From: DATHTC01 sp050262775
GTDB taxonomy: Bacteria; Actinomycetota; Thermoleophilia; Gaiellales; Gaiellaceae
NCBI GenBank assembly: GCA_050262775.1
Contig: JBLNEO010000194.1
Coordinates: 1-17,328 of the forward strand
Reading direction: 5' to 3'
DNA: 17,328 bases
In this document: in pieces, positions 1 through 7,631 of the stretch
How the letters are laid out: every line of letters begins with the position of its first letter
How positions within the stretch are numbered: the stretch's first letter is position 1
Made by a program: the position numbers and the translations under genes
The notes under the pieces: generated by a model
Databases searched by the model: none
Seen by the model: only the letters and a program-made list of their open reading frames with translations
What the model was told of the DNA's origin: nothing

Positions 1-609
1 ACCGTCCTCGGCGAGGGCGTCAGGGTGCTCGAGCACGCCGTCGTCGGGAAGCAGCCGACGCTGTCGCCGCGCTCGACCGCCCGGCGCGACCCGCTCGAGC
101 CCGCGGTCATCGGCGACGGCACGATCGTCTCGACGGGCGCGATCGTGTTCGCGGGGACGCGGATCGGGGCGCGCGTGATCGTCGGCGACCAGGCGTGCAT
201 CCGCGAGCGCGTCGAGCTGGGGGACGACGTCGTCGTCGGACGCGGCTCGCTCGTCGAGAACGACACGACGATCGGCGCGATGACGAAGATCCAGGCCGAG
301 GCCTACATCACCGCGTACTCCACGCTCGAGGAGCACGTGTTCGTCGCGCCGTGCGTCGTCACGACGAACGACAACTGGATGGGGCGCACCGAGCAGCGGT
401 TCGGCAACGTGAAGGGCCCGACCATCCGGCGCGGCGCCCGCGTCGGCGGGGGCGCGATCCTCTGCCCGGCCGTCGAGATCGGCGAGGAGGCGTTCGTCGG
501 CGCCGGCGCGGTCGTGACCAGGGACGTGCCGCCGCGCGTCGTCGTCGTCGGCAGCCCCGCCCGCGTGCTGCGCGACGTGCCCGACGAGGAGCTGCTCGAG
601 AACCAGTAG
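1..609 (+). CDS. Sugar O/N-acyltransferase, left-handed beta-helix (5' partial)
   Basis: The reading frame is open from the first base, so the true start lies upstream; 202 residues are visible. The protein is a run of hexapeptide repeats (patterns such as IGDGTI, IGARVIVGDQ, LGDDVVVGRG, VGGGAILCPAVEIGE, VGAGAVVTRDV), which form the left-handed beta-helix of acetyl/acyl-CoA transferases. The segment TTNDNWMGRT, followed by a run of KGP-TIRRGARVGGGA, resembles WbpD/WlbB-type sugar nucleotide N-acetyltransferases, and the end GSPARVLRDV is the usual tail of this superfamily. The likely role is acylation of a sugar or sugar nucleotide in surface polysaccharide synthesis, in the cytoplasm; the substrate cannot be read from the sequence. 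It ends at TAG and converges on the protease gene, with 7 bases between the stops and no terminator hairpin. It may be the edge of a polysaccharide cluster that continues to the left. Confidence 0.85.
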   Translation, partial: TVLGEGVRVLEHAVVGKQPTLSPRSTARRDPLEPAVIGDGTIVSTGAIVFAGTRIGARVIVGDQACIRERVELGDDVVVGRGSLVENDTTIGAMTKIQAEAYITAYSTLEEHVFVAPCVVTTNDNWMGRTEQRFGNVKGPTIRRGARVGGGAILCPAVEIGEEAFVGAGAVVTRDVPPRVVVVGSPARVLRDVPDEELLENQ

Positions 610-616
610 GGCCGCG

Positions 617-2230
617 TCAGCGCTTGGCGTACGTGAACACGTACGGACCCGCGTTCGGAGCCCCGACCTTCACCTGTACGTAGTACCACCCGCCGCCCTT
701 CCTCGGCGCGGTGAACGCGAGGCGCTCCTGCGACCCGCGCAGGCGCGACTGGAGGATCCGCAGCCGCTGGACGCGCGGAGAGAACGCGTCGAGCGTCGGC
801 GTGCCGGGCCGCCAGAGGTAGAGCTTGGCGCCGACGCGGCTGCTGAGCGCGGCGAACAGCCGCTGTCCCGCGCGGATCCGGACGCGGTAGACGTCGGTCT
901 GGTCGTCCCAGAAGTCGACCGTGGCGGCGACGCGGCCGCCCGAGCCGTACAGCGAGCGCGCGCGCGCCCCGGCGTCGTCGTTGGGCTCGAGGCGGTCGGC
1001 CGGCGGCAGCCTCCCGGCGGTCGACTGCGCGATCGCCGCAGCGACGTCGAGGCGCCCCCAGCCGGCGAGCGCGTCACGGCCGAGCGGGCACTCGCGGCAC
1101 CCGGTGGCGGCGTTCGCGTCGACGGCGGTACGCGTGAGGAGCGCCGCGACCTGGTCGGCGGCGAGGTCGGGGCGGACGGAGAGCAGCAGCGCTGCGGCCC
1201 CCGACACCTGGGGCGCGGCGAACGACGTCCCCTCGGCGCGCCGGTAGTCCTCGGGGCCGCAGTCGGAGTACCCCGCGGGCATGCACCCGGGCCGCGACAG
1301 CGCGCGCGGGTAGGTGGACACCATCTCCTGCCCCGGCGCGGCGAGGTCGTTGAAGATCCGGTCGCGGTCGGAGAAGTCGGGGACGGAGCCGTCGCGGGCG
1401 AGCGCGCTGACGCCGACGACGTGCGGCAGCGCGGCGGGGTAGCTCGCGAACGGCCAGGGCCGGCGCGGCGCCTGGTCGGCGTTCCCGACCGCGGCCACCA
1501 CGAGCACGCCGCGTGCCGTCGCGTACTCGACCGCGGCCGCCTCGAGCGGCGAGTACGTGTCGCGCTCGGGGTCGAGCGGGTCGCGGACACCGCCGAGGCT
1601 GAGGTTGAGCACGCGCGCACCGGCGTCCACCGCCCACCGGATCGCGCTCACCTCCGCGTCGAGCGAGACGGTGCCGTCGGGACGAACGACCTTCGCGACG
1701 AGCAGCCGGGAGCCGAAGGCGATCCCGACCGTCCCCTTCCCGTCGTGCGCCGCCGCGACGATTCCCGCCACGAAGGTGCCGTGCCCCTGCTGGTCGGTCG
1801 TCGCCTTGCCGCCGACGAAGCTGCGGCTGTCGGCGATCCGATCGCGGAACTCGGGGTGGTCGGCGTCGATCCCGGAGTCGATCACCGCGACGAGCGGCCC
1901 CGCCAGCGGCGGCGGGTCGACCCACGACGCGAAGGCGCGGATCTGGTCGAGGTACCACTGCCGCCCCGCGAGCGGATCGGCCGGCGTGAACGCCAGGCGG
2001 CGGGGGGTGTCGAGCCGCTCGACGTACGCGACGCCGCGGACACGGTGCGGCGGCGTCGGAGAGACGACCGTGAGCGCGCGGAGCGCCAGGTGCTCCCGGC
2101 TCACGCGATCGCCGAGACGCGCCGCGACGGCGTCGGCGTCGGCCCCCGGCGCGAGGCCGACGGCGTAGCGCGCGGCGTCGGCGGGGGCGGCGAGCGCGAG
2201 CGCGGCCAGCGCTGCCGCGAGGAGCCTCAT
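617..2230 (-). CDS. Secreted subtilisin-like serine protease (S8) with PPC-like C-terminal domain
   Basis: Predicted 537 residues. A signal peptide (residues 1-19, hydrophobic core ending ADA) is followed by a short propeptide-like region, then the S8 domain at about 85-405. The triad is Asp118 (VAVIDSG), His150 (GHGTFVAG) and Ser336 (GTSFAAP), with the oxyanion Asn250 in AAVGN. All key residues are present, so it should be active outside the membrane. Cys316/Cys324 and Cys378/Cys381 could form disulfides. Residues about 412-537 begin LEPNDDA and look like a bacterial pre-peptidase C-terminal beta-domain, usually a binding or processing module. The ATG at 2230 was chosen because it starts the signal peptide and overlaps the TGA of the upstream SpoIID-like gene (ATGA); the open frame extends further upstream but reads as non-protein there. 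Substrate unknown; the coupling suggests an envelope protein or the SpoIID-like partner. Confidence 0.92.
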   Translation of the reverse strand: MRLLAAALAALALAAPADAARYAVGLAPGADADAVAARLGDRVSREHLALRALTVVSPTPPHRVRGVAYVERLDTPRRLAFTPADPLAGRQWYLDQIRAFASWVDPPPLAGPLVAVIDSGIDADHPEFRDRIADSRSFVGGKATTDQQGHGTFVAGIVAAAHDGKGTVGIAFGSRLLVAKVVRPDGTVSLDAEVSAIRWAVDAGARVLNLSLGGVRDPLDPERDTYSPLEAAAVEYATARGVLVVAAVGNADQAPRRPWPFASYPAALPHVVGVSALARDGSVPDFSDRDRIFNDLAAPGQEMVSTYPRALSRPGCMPAGYSDCGPEDYRRAEGTSFAAPQVSGAAALLLSVRPDLAADQVAALLTRTAVDANAATGCRECPLGRDALAGWGRLDVAAAIAQSTAGRLPPADRLEPNDDAGARARSLYGSGGRVAATVDFWDDQTDVYRVRIRAGQRLFAALSSRVGAKLYLWRPGTPTLDAFSPRVQRLRILQSRLRGSQERLAFTAPRKGGGWYYVQVKVGAPNAGPYVFTYAKR

Positions 2231-3849
2231 GCCGGGCGCACGTCGAGCAGCGGCGACAGCCCGACCGCGAAGCCCCGACCCGGTGCGTAGCGGGCGCGGT
2301 ACGTCCCCGGCTCGAGCGGAAGCGCAGCCGAGAACGCGCCGGCGGCGTCCGGGGAGACGGTCGCGACGGTCCGCCAGGCCCCGGCGTCGTCGCGCCGCTG
2401 GATCGCCACGGGCGTCGTCCCGACGACCGGACGCACGGTGCCACCGATCGCCGTCGGCGCCGAAGGCGGCGTCAGCTTCACGGCCGGGGCGACGAGCACC
2501 CGGACCGGCGGGGTGCGGACGGTGCCGGACGCGAGCCGGTACTCCGTCGAGATCGCCGGCTTCACGGCCGTCGCGACCGCCCCGCCCACGCCGGGCTTCA
2601 CGGCGCCGACCACCGCCCATCCGCCGCCGGGGGGCTTCGCCTCGAGCACGCTGGAGACGCCGCGGGAGGTGCCGACGAGCGTCGCGCGGGCGCCGAACGG
2701 GATCGGACGGGCAGGCTGCGCGAGCGTGAGCAGGCCGACGCGGAACCACGTCGAGCGCAGCCCGAGCCGCGTCCGCACCTCACCGCCGCGAATCGCCGTC
2801 TCGCCCGCCGCCGTCACGACCGTCAGGCTGCTCACGCGCTGGGAGGCGTTGACCTGCGTGCGGACGTCCAGCACCGGACCCTTCACGCCGAGGCGTTTCG
2901 CGAGCGCCGCTCCCGTGTACGCCACCGGCCCCCAGCGGTGGTGCGGCGACGCGTCGTCGTACGGGTCGGGCACCGAGACGAGATACGGAATCGGCTCGCC
3001 GGCCCACGTGTCCTCCGCGCTCGCGGTCCGCCCGCCGCTCGTGGAGAAGAAGAACGTGTGGGCGACCTCACCGTCGTAGAGCAGCACCTGGCCCGCCGTC
3101 TCCCCGACCGCGGTCGTGGTCGCCGGCTCCTCCGACGCGACACCGCCGTAGACCTGGCTGCGGGTGTCGGCGTAGAGGTCGAACGTGCCTCCGGTCCGGC
3201 GGGACGCGAGCGCGTACGAGCGCGCGACCACCGCCTGGGCCTTCAGCGCCTCGGCCGGCCACGTCGACGGCACCTCGTCCGGCACGACCCCCGCCAGGTA
3301 CGCCTCGAGGCCGACGACGTCGACGACGCGGAGCTTGCCGCCCACGACCGTCACCTCCAGCTGGCCGCGGTAGCGGCGGCCGTCGAGCGTCAGCGGCTCC
3401 GGCCCGCCGGGCGAGAACAGCAGCGGGCCGGCGAGCGGCTCCTTCCCCGCGAGCACGCGGAGACCTGGCCCGAAGGCGTACGGCCTCGCCTCGAGCTCCG
3501 TCCGGGCGCCCGAGGCGTCGCGGACGGCGAACGGGGCGGCGGAGCCGATCTTCACCGAGCGGCGCCCGTCGGCCAGCAGCACGCGGACGCGGGCGACCGG
3601 CGCCGCGCCGAGCTCGGTGCCCGGGAAGTAGTGCGCCACGATCCGGTCGTACGCCCAGCCGCGCGTCGCGTAGCCGTACGCGCCCCACTGGCTCATCCCG
3701 ACGCCGTGGCCCCAGCCCCGTCCGTTGATCACGAACGTCGGCTGCGCCGGCGCCGTCGCCGCGGAGCCCACCGGCGCGTACGGGCGGGCGGAGGCGGCGG
3801 AGGCCGCGAGGAGCGCGAGCGCCGCGATGAATGCTGCAGAGCGAGCCAT
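2227..3849 (-). CDS. Secreted SpoIID/LytB-domain protein
   Basis: Predicted 540 residues, signal peptide about 1-21 (core AAFIAALALLAASAASA). The motif GRGWGHGVGMSQWGAYGYA at 43-61 comes first, followed by the SpoIID/LytB core: LEAYLAGVVPDEVPSTWPAEALKAQ at about 181-205, then AVVARSYAL and YADTRSQVYGG (226-236), then FFFSTSGGRTASAEDTW (266-282). In Bacillus SpoIID this family is a lytic transglycosylase that cuts peptidoglycan stripped of stem peptides; conserved acidic residues lie in the 192-200 region here. The C-terminal third (about 350-540) looks like one or more beta-sandwich modules rich in VRP/APG patterns. In this lineage the role is probably wall remodelling, not sporulation; that is inference. 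The start at 3849 gives the signal peptide; there is a G-run about 12 bases upstream but no clear Shine-Dalgarno. It heads the two-gene unit with the subtilisin. Confidence 0.9.
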   Translation of the reverse strand: MARSAAFIAALALLAASAASARPYAPVGSAATAPAQPTFVINGRGWGHGVGMSQWGAYGYATRGWAYDRIVAHYFPGTELGAAPVARVRVLLADGRRSVKIGSAAPFAVRDASGARTELEARPYAFGPGLRVLAGKEPLAGPLLFSPGGPEPLTLDGRRYRGQLEVTVVGGKLRVVDVVGLEAYLAGVVPDEVPSTWPAEALKAQAVVARSYALASRRTGGTFDLYADTRSQVYGGVASEEPATTTAVGETAGQVLLYDGEVAHTFFFSTSGGRTASAEDTWAGEPIPYLVSVPDPYDDASPHHRWGPVAYTGAALAKRLGVKGPVLDVRTQVNASQRVSSLTVVTAAGETAIRGGEVRTRLGLRSTWFRVGLLTLAQPARPIPFGARATLVGTSRGVSSVLEAKPPGGGWAVVGAVKPGVGGAVATAVKPAISTEYRLASGTVRTPPVRVLVAPAVKLTPPSAPTAIGGTVRPVVGTTPVAIQRRDDAGAWRTVATVSPDAAGAFSAALPLEPGTYRARYAPGRGFAVGLSPLLDVRPA

Positions 3850-3872
3850 GGACACGTCCAACCCCCGCCGCG

Positions 3873-3878
3873 AGCGTA
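3873..3878 (-). promoter_or_regulatory. Candidate -10 box (TACGCT) for the SpoIID-like/protease unit
   Basis: On the minus strand TACGCT fits the actinobacterial TANNNT -10 pattern and lies 23 bases upstream of the SpoIID-like ATG, leaving a short leader containing a G-run. No convincing -35 was found at 16-18 bases. Weak on its own. Confidence 0.3.
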
Positions 3879-3900
3879 GCCGCAGCCCTCCCGGCGCGCA

Positions 3901-3921
3901 GAGGGTCTTTACGGAACCCTC
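3901..3921. repeat. Inverted repeat GAGGGT-N9-ACCCTC in divergent intergenic region
   Basis: A perfect 6-base dyad with a 9-base AT-richer centre (ctttacgga) sits in the 129 bases between the SpoIID-like gene and the kinase. It is about 50 bases from one start and 58 from the other, a position suited to an operator shared by both. No T-run follows it, so it is not a terminator. Nothing identifies the regulator. Confidence 0.35.
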
Positions 3922-3947
3922 ACTTCGGCGCCGGCGGGCGTTTTCGG

Positions 3948-3957
3948 TCGGGCCCGA
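3948..3957. repeat. 10-base perfect palindrome TCGGGCCCGA
   Basis: Perfect palindrome 21 bases before the kinase ATG, just upstream of a weak -10-like TAGTCA at 3963-3968. It could be an operator half-site pair, but short GC palindromes arise easily by chance in this composition. Confidence 0.2.
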
Positions 3958-3978
3958 GCGGCTAGTCACACCTCCGGC

Positions 3979-5403
3979 ATGGCGGTCCGCGCCGACATCC
4001 TCCCTGCGCGCTACCGCGACGTGGCCCTGATCGGGCGCGGCGGCATGGGCGAGATCTTCCGCGCACGGGACGAGGTGCTCGGACGCGACGTCGCCGTCAA
4101 GCTCCTCGCGGAGCGATACGCGGGGGACGAGGACGTCCGCGAGCGCTTCACGCGGGAGGCACTGACGGCGGCGCGGCTCTCCGGCGACCCCAGCGTCGTG
4201 ACGATCTTCGACGTCGGCGAGCACGGCGGCCGCCCCTTCATCGTCATGGAGCACCTCGCGGGCGGCTCGCTGGAGGACGTCCTCCGCCGCGAGCAGCCGG
4301 CGCCGGGGCGCGCGCTCGGATGGATCGACGAGGCGGCGCGGGCGCTCGACGCGGCCCATGCGAAGGGCGTCGTCCACCGCGACGTGAAGCCCGCCAACCT
4401 GCTCCTGGACCGCGCCGGCCACGTCCACGTGGCGGACTTCGGGATCGCGAGCGCCGCCGGCCTCGACTCGTTCACGCGTCCCGGCACGATCCTCGGCACG
4501 GCGGGGTACCTGTCCCCCGAGCAGGCCGCCGGCGAGCGCGCCACCGCGGCCAGCGACCGGTACTCGCTCGCCGTCGTCGCCTACGAGCTGCTGTCGGGGC
4601 GCCGGCCGTTCGCCCGCGACAACCCGACGGCCGAGGCCGCCGCGCACGTGCAGGAGCCCGTCCCGTCGATCTCCGACGAGCACCCGGACCTGCCGCGCGA
4701 GCTCGACGCGGTGTTCGAGCGCGCGCTCGCGAAGGATCCGCGGGCCCGCTACGGCAGCGCGGCGGAGCTTGCGGCGGCCCTCCGCGGCGCCCTCGACGAC
4801 GCCGCGGGCGCGACGAGGGTCGCGGCTCCCGTCCCGCTGCCGCCGACGCGGGAGACGCGCGTCGCGCCGGTGCCGCCGCCGCGCCGAGGCGGTCCGATCG
4901 GGCCCGGCGCGGCGATCGCGCTGGCCGTGCTCGCGCTCGCGCTCCTCGGCGGCGTGCTCGCGTGGGCGCTCACCCGGGACGACGCGGGGGGCGGCCCGAC
5001 CGGCGCCGCGCCCTCGACCGTCGTCAAGACCCTGACGCAGCCGGGGACGACCCAGCAGGTGACGGTCACGACGCAGGCGCCCGAGGCGACGACCCGGGCC
5101 GAGCCGACGACGGCGGCGTCCGGCGGCTCGGCGCAGGACGGCGTCGCGCTGACGGACGAGTCGACCCGGCTGATCCGCGCCGGGCAGTACGCCCAGGCGC
5201 TGCCGGTGGCGCAACGGGCGCTGCGTCGGCTGCAGGGGAGCGGCGAGCTGTACGAGGCGTACGCGAACTACAACGTCGGCAAGTCGCTGCTCGAGCTCGG
5301 CCGCTGCGCCGAGGCGATCCCGTACTTCGACCGCTCCGAGCAGATCCAGGGCGAGCGGGCCGAGATCACGCGCGACCGCGCCGCCGCCCAGGAGTGCGCC
5401 TAG
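3979..5403 (+). CDS. PknB-like Ser/Thr protein kinase, one TM segment, TPR-like extracytoplasmic tail
   Basis: 474 residues. The kinase domain spans about 11-270: glycine loop IGRGGMGEIF (18-27), Lys41 in VAVK, catalytic HRDVKPAN at 133-140 (Asp135, Asn140), DFG at 153-155, and an activation segment with GTAGYLSPEQ (173-182). All catalytic residues are intact. A proline-rich juxtamembrane stretch (284-306) leads to a single TM helix at about 308-331, then a Thr-rich linker (350-385), then a helical region at about 387-474 resembling TPR repeats (AGQYAQALPVAQRAL; GRCAEAIPYFDRSE) with two cysteines. There are no PASTA repeats, so it is not an orthodox PknB that senses muropeptides. The likely role is to sense an envelope or protein signal outside and phosphorylate cytoplasmic proteins. 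No Shine-Dalgarno precedes the ATG. It is divergent from the SpoIID-like gene, and its TAG overlaps the stop of the downstream opposing gene through CTAG at 5400-5403. Confidence 0.93.
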   Translation: MAVRADILPARYRDVALIGRGGMGEIFRARDEVLGRDVAVKLLAERYAGDEDVRERFTREALTAARLSGDPSVVTIFDVGEHGGRPFIVMEHLAGGSLEDVLRREQPAPGRALGWIDEAARALDAAHAKGVVHRDVKPANLLLDRAGHVHVADFGIASAAGLDSFTRPGTILGTAGYLSPEQAAGERATAASDRYSLAVVAYELLSGRRPFARDNPTAEAAAHVQEPVPSISDEHPDLPRELDAVFERALAKDPRARYGSAAELAAALRGALDDAAGATRVAAPVPLPPTRETRVAPVPPPRRGGPIGPGAAIALAVLALALLGGVLAWALTRDDAGGGPTGAAPSTVVKTLTQPGTTQQVTVTTQAPEATTRAEPTTAASGGSAQDGVALTDESTRLIRAGQYAQALPVAQRALRRLQGSGELYEAYANYNVGKSLLELGRCAEAIPYFDRSEQIQGERAEITRDRAAAQECA

Positions 5404-7580
5404 CCGCCGAGCTGCGCGTACGGGACGGCATGGATCCTGGAGCCGTCCGCGTAGACCAGGCCGTCGGCGCCGAACCGCGCGACGGTGCCGACGGCGACAC
5501 GCGTTCGCGCCCCGTCGCGCAGGCGCACGACGTGGACCGCGTCGTCGTTGACGACCGCCGCGAGCCCGGCCGCGACGTCCTCGAGGCGGCCGACGGACCC
5601 GAGCTCCCGACGCACCGTGCCCGTGGCGGCATCGAAGACGCGGATCGTCCCGTCGGCGGTCTGGACGACGAGGTCGTCGCCGGACAGGCCCGCGGCGGGG
5701 GCGTCGACGCCGAGGCGGAGCAGGAGGCTGCCGTCGGCGCGGCGGATCGACAGCCATCGACCCGCGGTCGTGACGCCGCGCGTGACGATGCGGTCGCCGT
5801 CGACGTCCACGGGCGTGAGCGGCGCATCGCTGGTCGAGGCGATCGGCTCGCGCGCGATCACGCCCGCGCTCCCGTCCGAGAGCACGCGACGGAGCTCCTG
5901 CGCCGGGCCCCCGTCCACGCTCGGGCAGGTGCTGCCGAAGCACGCAGGGTGGGTGCTGTACACGAGCAGCCCGGCGGCTCCCGCCGCGGCGTTCCCCGCG
6001 CCTCCGAGGCTCGCGCTGCCGCCGTCGATCGGAACCGGTGTGGCCGGGGATCCCGGGGTGACGAGCACCAGCTCCCAGTGGTAGCTCAGGCTCAGAGTCG
6101 AGACCTGGTAGAGGAGGCGGCCGCCACCGAGGGCGAGAATCTGCGGGACGTTCGCGCGATCGGTTCCGGCGACGCAGTCGGTCGCCGGAGGCCGAGCGTC
6201 GACCCGGACGGGAGCACGGCCCGCGTCCGCCAGATAGACGCGTCCGCACGACACGTACGCGACGCTGCGGCCGGCGGCCGCGAGCGCGCCGACGGGACCG
6301 CCGGCATAGAACCCCGTTGCCGGACGCGCGAGGGGCGCTCGGACGCGCCCCGACGCAAGCCAGCCAAACGATGCGACGCGGCCGCCGTACGGCCCGGCGG
6401 CCGCCACGACCGTACGCACGCGCCCCGACGCGTCGACGGTTCGGAGGTCGGCGATCCAGCGCGACGTCGACGACGGCGCGAGGTAGGCGAGCGTCCGGCC
6501 GCGCGGCGCCCACGCGAGCGACCGCGCCGCGCCGCGCGCGAGCAACCGAGCGCGGCCGTCGCCGACCCGTACCGCGACCACCCCATTCGGCGGCGCGAGC
6601 GCGACCGTCGTCCCCTCCGGGGACCACGCGAGCTCGGCGCCGGAGACACGCGCGACGCGGCGGGTGACGCCGCTCGACGGGTCGAAGATCCACAGGCCGC
6701 TCGGCCCGGCGAACGCGAGCCGAGTGACCGTCGGCGACCACGCGGGCCACCCGCCGACGCCGACGACCCGGCTCCTGCCGCCGTTCCTCCCGACGACGGC
6801 GACAACAGCCGCGGTATCCGACGTCGTGCGCGTGCGGAAGGCAAGCCAGCGTCCGTCGCGGGACCAGGCGACGCGTCCGCCCTCGTCCCGGAGCCCGGCC
6901 GTTCCTCCGATCGGGCCGGAGGCGACGCGCCTCGTCCGCGAGCCGTCCCACACGAGGAGGTCGGTGCGCGTGCGCAGCGCGAGCGCGCGACCGTCCGGAG
7001 CCCACGCGACGAACTCCGCCGCGACCGGCAGCGTCCGCACACGCAGCGTCCGCACGTCGACGACGAACGTCGCCGTCCTGTCGCTGTAGGCGACGCGGGC
7101 GCCGTCGCGCGTCCACGACGCGAGCGAGCGCAGCACGACGTCCCCGAAGTACGTGTCGACGAGGCCGGGGAGCCGATGCCGCGCCGACCCGTTCGTCCGC
7201 GCGAGCCACAGCGCCGCCCCGCCGCGCCGGCCGTCCGGCGCGAAGCGAAAGCCGACCGTGCGGTAGAGCACCCTCCGCCCGTCCGGCGACGCGACCGGAT
7301 CCGTGTACCCGCACGCGGTGGGCGCATACCGGCAGTCCGCCGGCTCGCGTGCGGTCGTGAGCTGGCGCCGCGCCCCGGGGCTCGCCGGCGCGACGGCGTA
7401 GAGCTGCGACGGGCCCGACCAGTCGCTCGAGTACACGATCCACGGCGCGCCGGGATCGGCGGCGCGTGGCCGCGACGCCGGCGGAGCGCCGCCGAACGCG
7501 ACTGTCCCGGCGGCGAGGCTCACGAGGAACGCCGTTGCGACCCCTGTCACGCGGCCGCGCACCGCGACGGTGCGGGACAT
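5400..7580 (-). CDS. Large secreted or anchored PD40/WD40-like beta-propeller protein
   Basis: 726 residues with an N-terminal hydrophobic segment at about 13-30 (signal peptide or anchor). The N-terminal half carries repeated TolB/PD40-type blades: ASPDGRRVLY (97-106), SWTRDGARVAY (155-165), AWAPDGRALAL (192-202), AWSRDGRWLAF (238-248), AWSPTVTRLAF (280-290), AWSPEGTTVAL (318-328) and AWAPRGRTLAY (356-366). The C-terminal half keeps beta-rich spacing with weaker repeats (for example DGTIRVFDAATG), suggesting a second propeller. Several Cys pairs (DC-x6-AC near 83/90; ACFGSTC) fit extracytoplasmic disulfides. There is no catalytic motif; a binding or scaffold role outside the membrane is likely, ligand unknown. 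It lies 51 bases downstream of rfbB on the same strand, but a TACCGT box 6 bases before its ATG suggests its own leaderless promoter. Its TAG overlaps the kinase TAG tail-to-tail. Confidence 0.88.
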   Translation of the reverse strand: MSRTVAVRGRVTGVATAFLVSLAAGTVAFGGAPPASRPRAADPGAPWIVYSSDWSGPSQLYAVAPASPGARRQLTTAREPADCRYAPTACGYTDPVASPDGRRVLYRTVGFRFAPDGRRGGAALWLARTNGSARHRLPGLVDTYFGDVVLRSLASWTRDGARVAYSDRTATFVVDVRTLRVRTLPVAAEFVAWAPDGRALALRTRTDLLVWDGSRTRRVASGPIGGTAGLRDEGGRVAWSRDGRWLAFRTRTTSDTAAVVAVVGRNGGRSRVVGVGGWPAWSPTVTRLAFAGPSGLWIFDPSSGVTRRVARVSGAELAWSPEGTTVALAPPNGVVAVRVGDGRARLLARGAARSLAWAPRGRTLAYLAPSSTSRWIADLRTVDASGRVRTVVAAAGPYGGRVASFGWLASGRVRAPLARPATGFYAGGPVGALAAAGRSVAYVSCGRVYLADAGRAPVRVDARPPATDCVAGTDRANVPQILALGGGRLLYQVSTLSLSYHWELVLVTPGSPATPVPIDGGSASLGGAGNAAAGAAGLLVYSTHPACFGSTCPSVDGGPAQELRRVLSDGSAGVIAREPIASTSDAPLTPVDVDGDRIVTRGVTTAGRWLSIRRADGSLLLRLGVDAPAAGLSGDDLVVQTADGTIRVFDAATGTVRRELGSVGRLEDVAAGLAAVVNDDAVHVVRLRDGARTRVAVGTVARFGADGLVYADGSRIHAVPYAQLGG

Positions 7581-7586
7581 GACTCG

Positions 7587-7592
7587 ACGGTA
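7587..7592 (-). promoter_or_regulatory. Candidate -10 box (TACCGT), leaderless, for the propeller gene
   Basis: TACCGT on the minus strand matches TANNNT and ends 6 bases before the ATG at 7580, with no Shine-Dalgarno between. That spacing would put transcription start at or next to the A of the ATG. The -35 region is not recognisable. Confidence 0.45.
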
Positions 7593-7631
7593 TGCGACAC
7601 GCCCGGGCGCCGCAGCGGGGAAATCCCGGAG

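Noticed and set aside
7605..7631. GGGGAAATCCC between rfbB and the propeller gene as a terminator
   Set aside because: The stem is only 3-4 pairs with a 2-3 base loop and no T-run.
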